This document shows positions 59,901-64,000 of a stretch of DNA of 64,000 nt, one piece after another. How positions within the stretch are numbered: the stretch's first letter is position 1; every line of letters begins with the position of its first letter. The stretch comes from Strix aluco (lineage: Eukaryota > Chordata > Aves > Strigiformes > Strigidae): NCBI RefSeq assembly GCF_031877795.1, contig NC_133954.1, forward strand, positions 9,577,466-9,641,465, read 5' to 3'. The notes beneath the pieces are model-generated. The model did no database searches and was not told where the DNA came from. It saw only the letters and a program-made list of their open reading frames with translations. A program made the translations under genes and the position numbers.

Positions 59901-62900
59901 AAAATGTAGATTGTCTCTTTGGACTGTAATACCCACGTACCTGAAAAATACAGGTGAACTATGAGTATTTCATCCTCTTGTAAAGTTGCACCATTGAATT
60001 CCCGCCTGGCATATTTTAATTTATTGATTATTAAATATTTAACTGCACAAATATTTACAAACCAGAGAAGATCCATTCTGTGGACAGGATGAATTTTTCC
60101 TTTCTGAGCTCATTCAAAAATTTTTGTTCTCTGATTCTTTCCACCAATGTGTTTATAATTTATGGCATTACCTAAAGGAACTGGCAATTTGAGGACTTTT
60201 TTCTCATCTCTTTCCTATATATGATGCACAGTTTAATCATTACTGGTTTTGTGTTGGTGCAGCATCCAGTATGCCATGTAGCATTGCTGGTTCCAAGTCA
60301 GACCCCAGTAAGGACGTTTCTCAGCGCAGCCACCAGCGTTACTCAGCCTGCAGAGTATCCCGGTGTTTTGGCACCGGCTCCTGCTCCTTGCTGAGCTCAG
60401 CACATGCCACATTTCAAATACAGCTGACATTCTTTCACTCTCTCTCTGTTATTGTTTTCCTTTTAATCAGGCCTCTGTGATATATATCAAAGAAGTGACT
60501 GCCTAGCATCAGAATGAGACAAACTCTGCGAGCAGCCCACGCTGCTGTATATTTTAGCAAAACCGGGAGCCTTTTACAACAGGCTGGAGCTGCTGCGTTC
60601 AGAACAGACCTGGAGAAAATGTATTCTCACTTTTGTGTGCACTGAAAACCAAAAACATTTCCCCTTAGTTCATTCAGTGTCATTCTGATACCATACCTGA
60701 GGCAAGTGCTAGAGTTTATTCTTTTGATCTATTTAATAATCTCTTCCCATCACTCTTACCAGAAATTTTTGTGAAAGGATCTGTTTTCACCTGGGAGTCT
60801 GTGCTCACTCTTCATTCCTACTTCATCTCATAATGTCCTAGTGAAATCACACTATTTCCAAAGAAATTTAGACTAGACCCACCAAAGAAAATGAGGACTA
60901 GAAGTTTAAAACCTCTAGCACGCTCCTAGCACACACTTCTGTGCAGGATAACTTGGATCTTCCATGCAAGTAGGTTGACAGGAAGGATGCCTGTTGCTCA
61001 GATCCTGAAAACGTACACACCATTTTTGTCATTTGGCTGTGACAGCCGGGGGTCAAGGCTTTCGTGCAGTTTACAGGCTGCTAATTACTGCCTGCCAGCT
61101 GCCCGTGCTCATTTCTGTCTTTCTGAGCCAGAATCAGAGTTGTCCCTCTGTGATTACCCCCCAGTCTCCTACAGGGTGATGTCAATTTTATTGGAATAAT
61201 TTCTGTTGTTGGTACCAAAATGGAACAGTGTTTTTCACATTGCCTACAGCAGCTGGAGGGCACGATAAAAGCATCTGCTATCAAGGTCTGCTGCCTCTCT
61301 AGAGTTTAGGTGCCTCCGTCCGTTTGGGATAAGCAGCCTCCGATCCCCTCCAGGCTGTGGGCACCTCCAGCCGCTCTGTCACCGTAGTGGCTTTGGTGAC
61401 TGCAGTATCCTGCGAGGTGGAACATGGGGATTTGAATCCCAGCCTGCAAAGGCACCAATCCGCATATTGTACTTTGTTACTCCAACTAACGTGTTGTATG
61501 AAGGAGAGGCTTCCGCTCTTGGAGTGCTTTACAGGGAGGAAGGTCGTGCTGGCCTGCGGGAGGCTGCTGGGCTGAGCTCTGGGAAGGGTTTACACACACT
61601 CCAGGGCAACCTGCCTGGTCTCTGCTTGCCAGGGGCAAGTGGGAAGGAGCTGGTACTTGCTCCCCTTATCCTCAGCCTCGCCTGCACAAGTGCAGAAGCA
61701 GCCTAGAGGACTTGTTAGTCGAAAAGTAAGATGTAGCGAATGTAATAATTCAAGGTGGTTAAATACTCACTGAGCCAGGATCTGGGAGTCGGAGCTTTGG
61801 ACTTCAGCCAGTCTAGGGGTAACTAAATCCTGTTTATGCCCACTGCCTCTGGGGATCTGGCCCCTGCTTGATTGTCCATATAGAGAATTATTATCACAAA
61901 AAACAAATGACTGCCTAAGCAACCTCCTCATAAGAGCGAAGAAAACGCACCAGGACGTGCCTGTGGAGGTGGGGGGGCTCTCAGCAGATTGCACAGTTTC
62001 CTCCCTCCCCGCAGCAGTGCAGTGGAATGGCACACTTCGCTGTGCTCATCCTGTAGCCCATGAATGTAGCCTGTGTAGCATTTGACAATTAATAGGGCTC
62101 ACAGTTAATGCTAAACAAAAGAGACATCAGCAAAATATACGCATAGGCAATTTTGAAATGACATCTGTGCCTTCAAATGGACAGACGAATTGCTCTGGGA
62201 GTACTGAAGCCAAACACAGGAGTGTGTGTGCACGTTTATTTTTGCCTAAGGTTGTCCTGAAGGTCTTGTTCTAACACGTACCACAGTTTTCTTCTCAGAG
62301 CACTAATAGGAACACCAGATAAGTATCCGAATTGCAACATTGTGTACTCATAAAATTAAAGCTTGTTATGCTGATTAATGCCTAACAAAATGCATGCAAA
62401 TAAAAAGTGTGAGGCTCTCCTCACTACCCGTAATATTGCCGGCGTCCCACTTTAAGCGTGCCCTAAGCTTTGACACCTGACACTACAATATCTGTATTTC
62501 TTACTCCTGCCTTGCAGTAGGTTTGGTTTTCTAGCTCTGTTCCTCTACATAAGTTTTGTTGCATCGTTGTTATTAATTCAATCCTGTTCTCTCAGTAAGC
62601 AAATGCTAGTGATGACCTAGATGCAGATTTTGTATGTACAAAATGGAAAAAGGAAAGAATCCTTCAGCTGGCACTTTCTCCTGGGGTAGTCGTCTTCTTG
62701 TCTGAAATGAGCACTAATGCCACAATTAAGTAGGTTTTTTTAAAAGTTTATAGGTGGTTTGTATTTATTTTGCCACACACTGTAACATGTAGCAAATAAA
62801 CTTTATCATGAAGCGTATTTGCATTACAGCTGAGGCTCACATGCAGGGAACACGGTGGGAACACCTTGGTAAAGACACGGATTTTAGGTAAGGAAGAGCA

Positions 62901-64000
62901 CAGTACGGTCGATGCTGAGTAGTAAAAGTAGGAATAGTAATAGCATATTATTTATCCTAATTGCTCGGAAATTTTTCCTTATTTCTGTGCGTGATTATAT
63001 CGTATCAATGTCAGCCCTGAAATGGGCAGCAGGATTGCACAGCACGTTACAGCACACGGCGTTCCCGCGTCCGCGTGTTTGCGCGGCGCTGCTGCTCCTC
63101 GCAGGGCTGAGCCGCCGGGCGGATTCTCCTTCCCACACTTTAGACTCTTCAAGTTCCCTTCTGCTTTGCTCTCACAAGGACTTGTTTCAGTGGAATTGCT
63201 TCTGCAAGGTTAGATGCATAGAAACTAGATAATTAGATAACTGGCAGTAAAAGTACTAAAAGTAAGTTACATTTTTGGAAAGGGACAGGAGCAAGAGGTG
63301 TCAGAAGTTCTCAGAGCTGCCACGATGGTGCTGAGCAGCAAGCTCCAGCACAGACAGATCACTCCTCCACCTAAATTGTGTCTGACCTCCTTTAATAGCC
63401 TCCCGGGTGTTGCTGTAAGGCCAGAGGTGAGGTGAAGGCCTGTAAATCACTCTGTAAAAGCCAGGTAGCATGCACTCAACAGAAGTGTTTTTGAGATGAA
63501 CTTGGCAGGCTCTTGGAGGAGGTGTGAGAAGCAGAGCTCCTGGATCAGGAGCGTTCTTTAATTCGGGCTGCTAATAGACAGGTCTGAAAAAGAATTGTAA
63601 CAGCCTGCAAGAGGTGTTAAGGCTGCCAGAGCAATCAGAGAAAGTAGGTTTAGGGGACAGCTAGTGATATACAGACAAGTATGATTTTATGCTGCAAGGG
63701 TTTTAAAAGTTAAGTAGGCGATTTTGCAGTAGGAGGGAGATGGGGGTATCCTTGCAAACGGAATCAGCGCTGCCGCTTCGCAGTCAGGTCAGGGGTGCCA
63801 GTGTGTGACTCTATGAAGTGGTCCTTCAGCAAGACTAGCCGGTTCCTCAGGCCCCCGTAGAGACAGCGGTCAGAAAAAAATTTCTTCTAAGATTTTTTTT
63901 CTTTTCAAATACTAATCACATTGGCCAAGAGCCTGGCATAAGGCGATGCAGTGAATCACTGGCACAGATCTGCCCAGGGCTCAGGTGTTCAGATTCCCGT
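56929..64000. other. Right-edge region without recognised gene
   Basis: 7 kb. I searched the minus strand for the next keratin's tail exons and the plus strand for any coding series and found neither. A small CpG cluster lies at about 63055-63125. AT-rich elsewhere, with no named transposon recognised. Confidence 0.5.

Noticed and set aside
61767-62033. 88-codon minus-strand frame ending near a GTGAGT donor
   Set aside because: No recognisable domain and no partner exon; a lone donor-like site is common by chance.
62790-62815. AATAAA-like signal suggesting the 3' end of another keratin
   Set aside because: No tail exon or stop resembling a keratin end is found in the 1.2 kb that remain on the minus strand before the edge.

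Overview
The window is a stretch of a vertebrate type I (acidic) alpha-keratin cluster. It is most likely from a bird, or at least a sauropsid. All genes lie on the minus strand. In increasing coordinates the order is KRT23 (5' part only), KRT15, KRT19, then three KRT9-like genes. Mammals have the same order and orientation (KRT23 ... KRT15, KRT19, KRT9), but here nothing that looks like hair keratins, KRTAPs or KRT13 lies between KRT23 and KRT15. That gap, the small introns and the absence of recognisable Alu or L1-type repeats argue against a mammal. I cannot name the species.

Layout: KRT23 exons 1-2 (236-4257, continuing past the left edge); intergenic; KRT15 (8196-13345, 8 exons, 466 aa); intergenic; KRT19 (18086-23231, 8 exons, 419 aa, with a short tail that mammalian K19 lacks); a 9.4 kb spacer holding a perfect 59-unit pentamer array (30910-31204); KRT9-like 1 (33074-36931, 453 aa); KRT9-like 2 (42335-45640, 452 aa), nearly identical to KRT9-like 1 over exons 1-6; KRT9-like 3 (51226-56827, 640 aa, with long glycine-rich head and tail); and about 7 kb at the right edge in which I see no gene.

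The exon models were built by hand from GT/AG sites. Exons 2-5 measure 83, 157, 162 and 126 nt in all five complete genes. Exon 6 is 221 nt in KRT15 and KRT19 and 227 nt in the three KRT9-like genes. All five models stay in frame through a small exon 7 and a terminal exon 8 to a stop, followed 200-300 nt later by an AATAAA signal, and all have a TATA box 85-100 nt upstream of the ATG. The products would pair with type II keratins (not in this window) to form epithelial intermediate filaments. By family knowledge K15 marks basal stratified cells and K19 simple or embryonic epithelium, while K9-type glycine-rich keratins belong to cornifying epidermis.

The most notable points are the mosaic near-identity of KRT9-like 1 and 2 (a signature of gene conversion), the preserved K19 tail exons, and the pentamer array, whose variants are exactly those expected from CpG decay.
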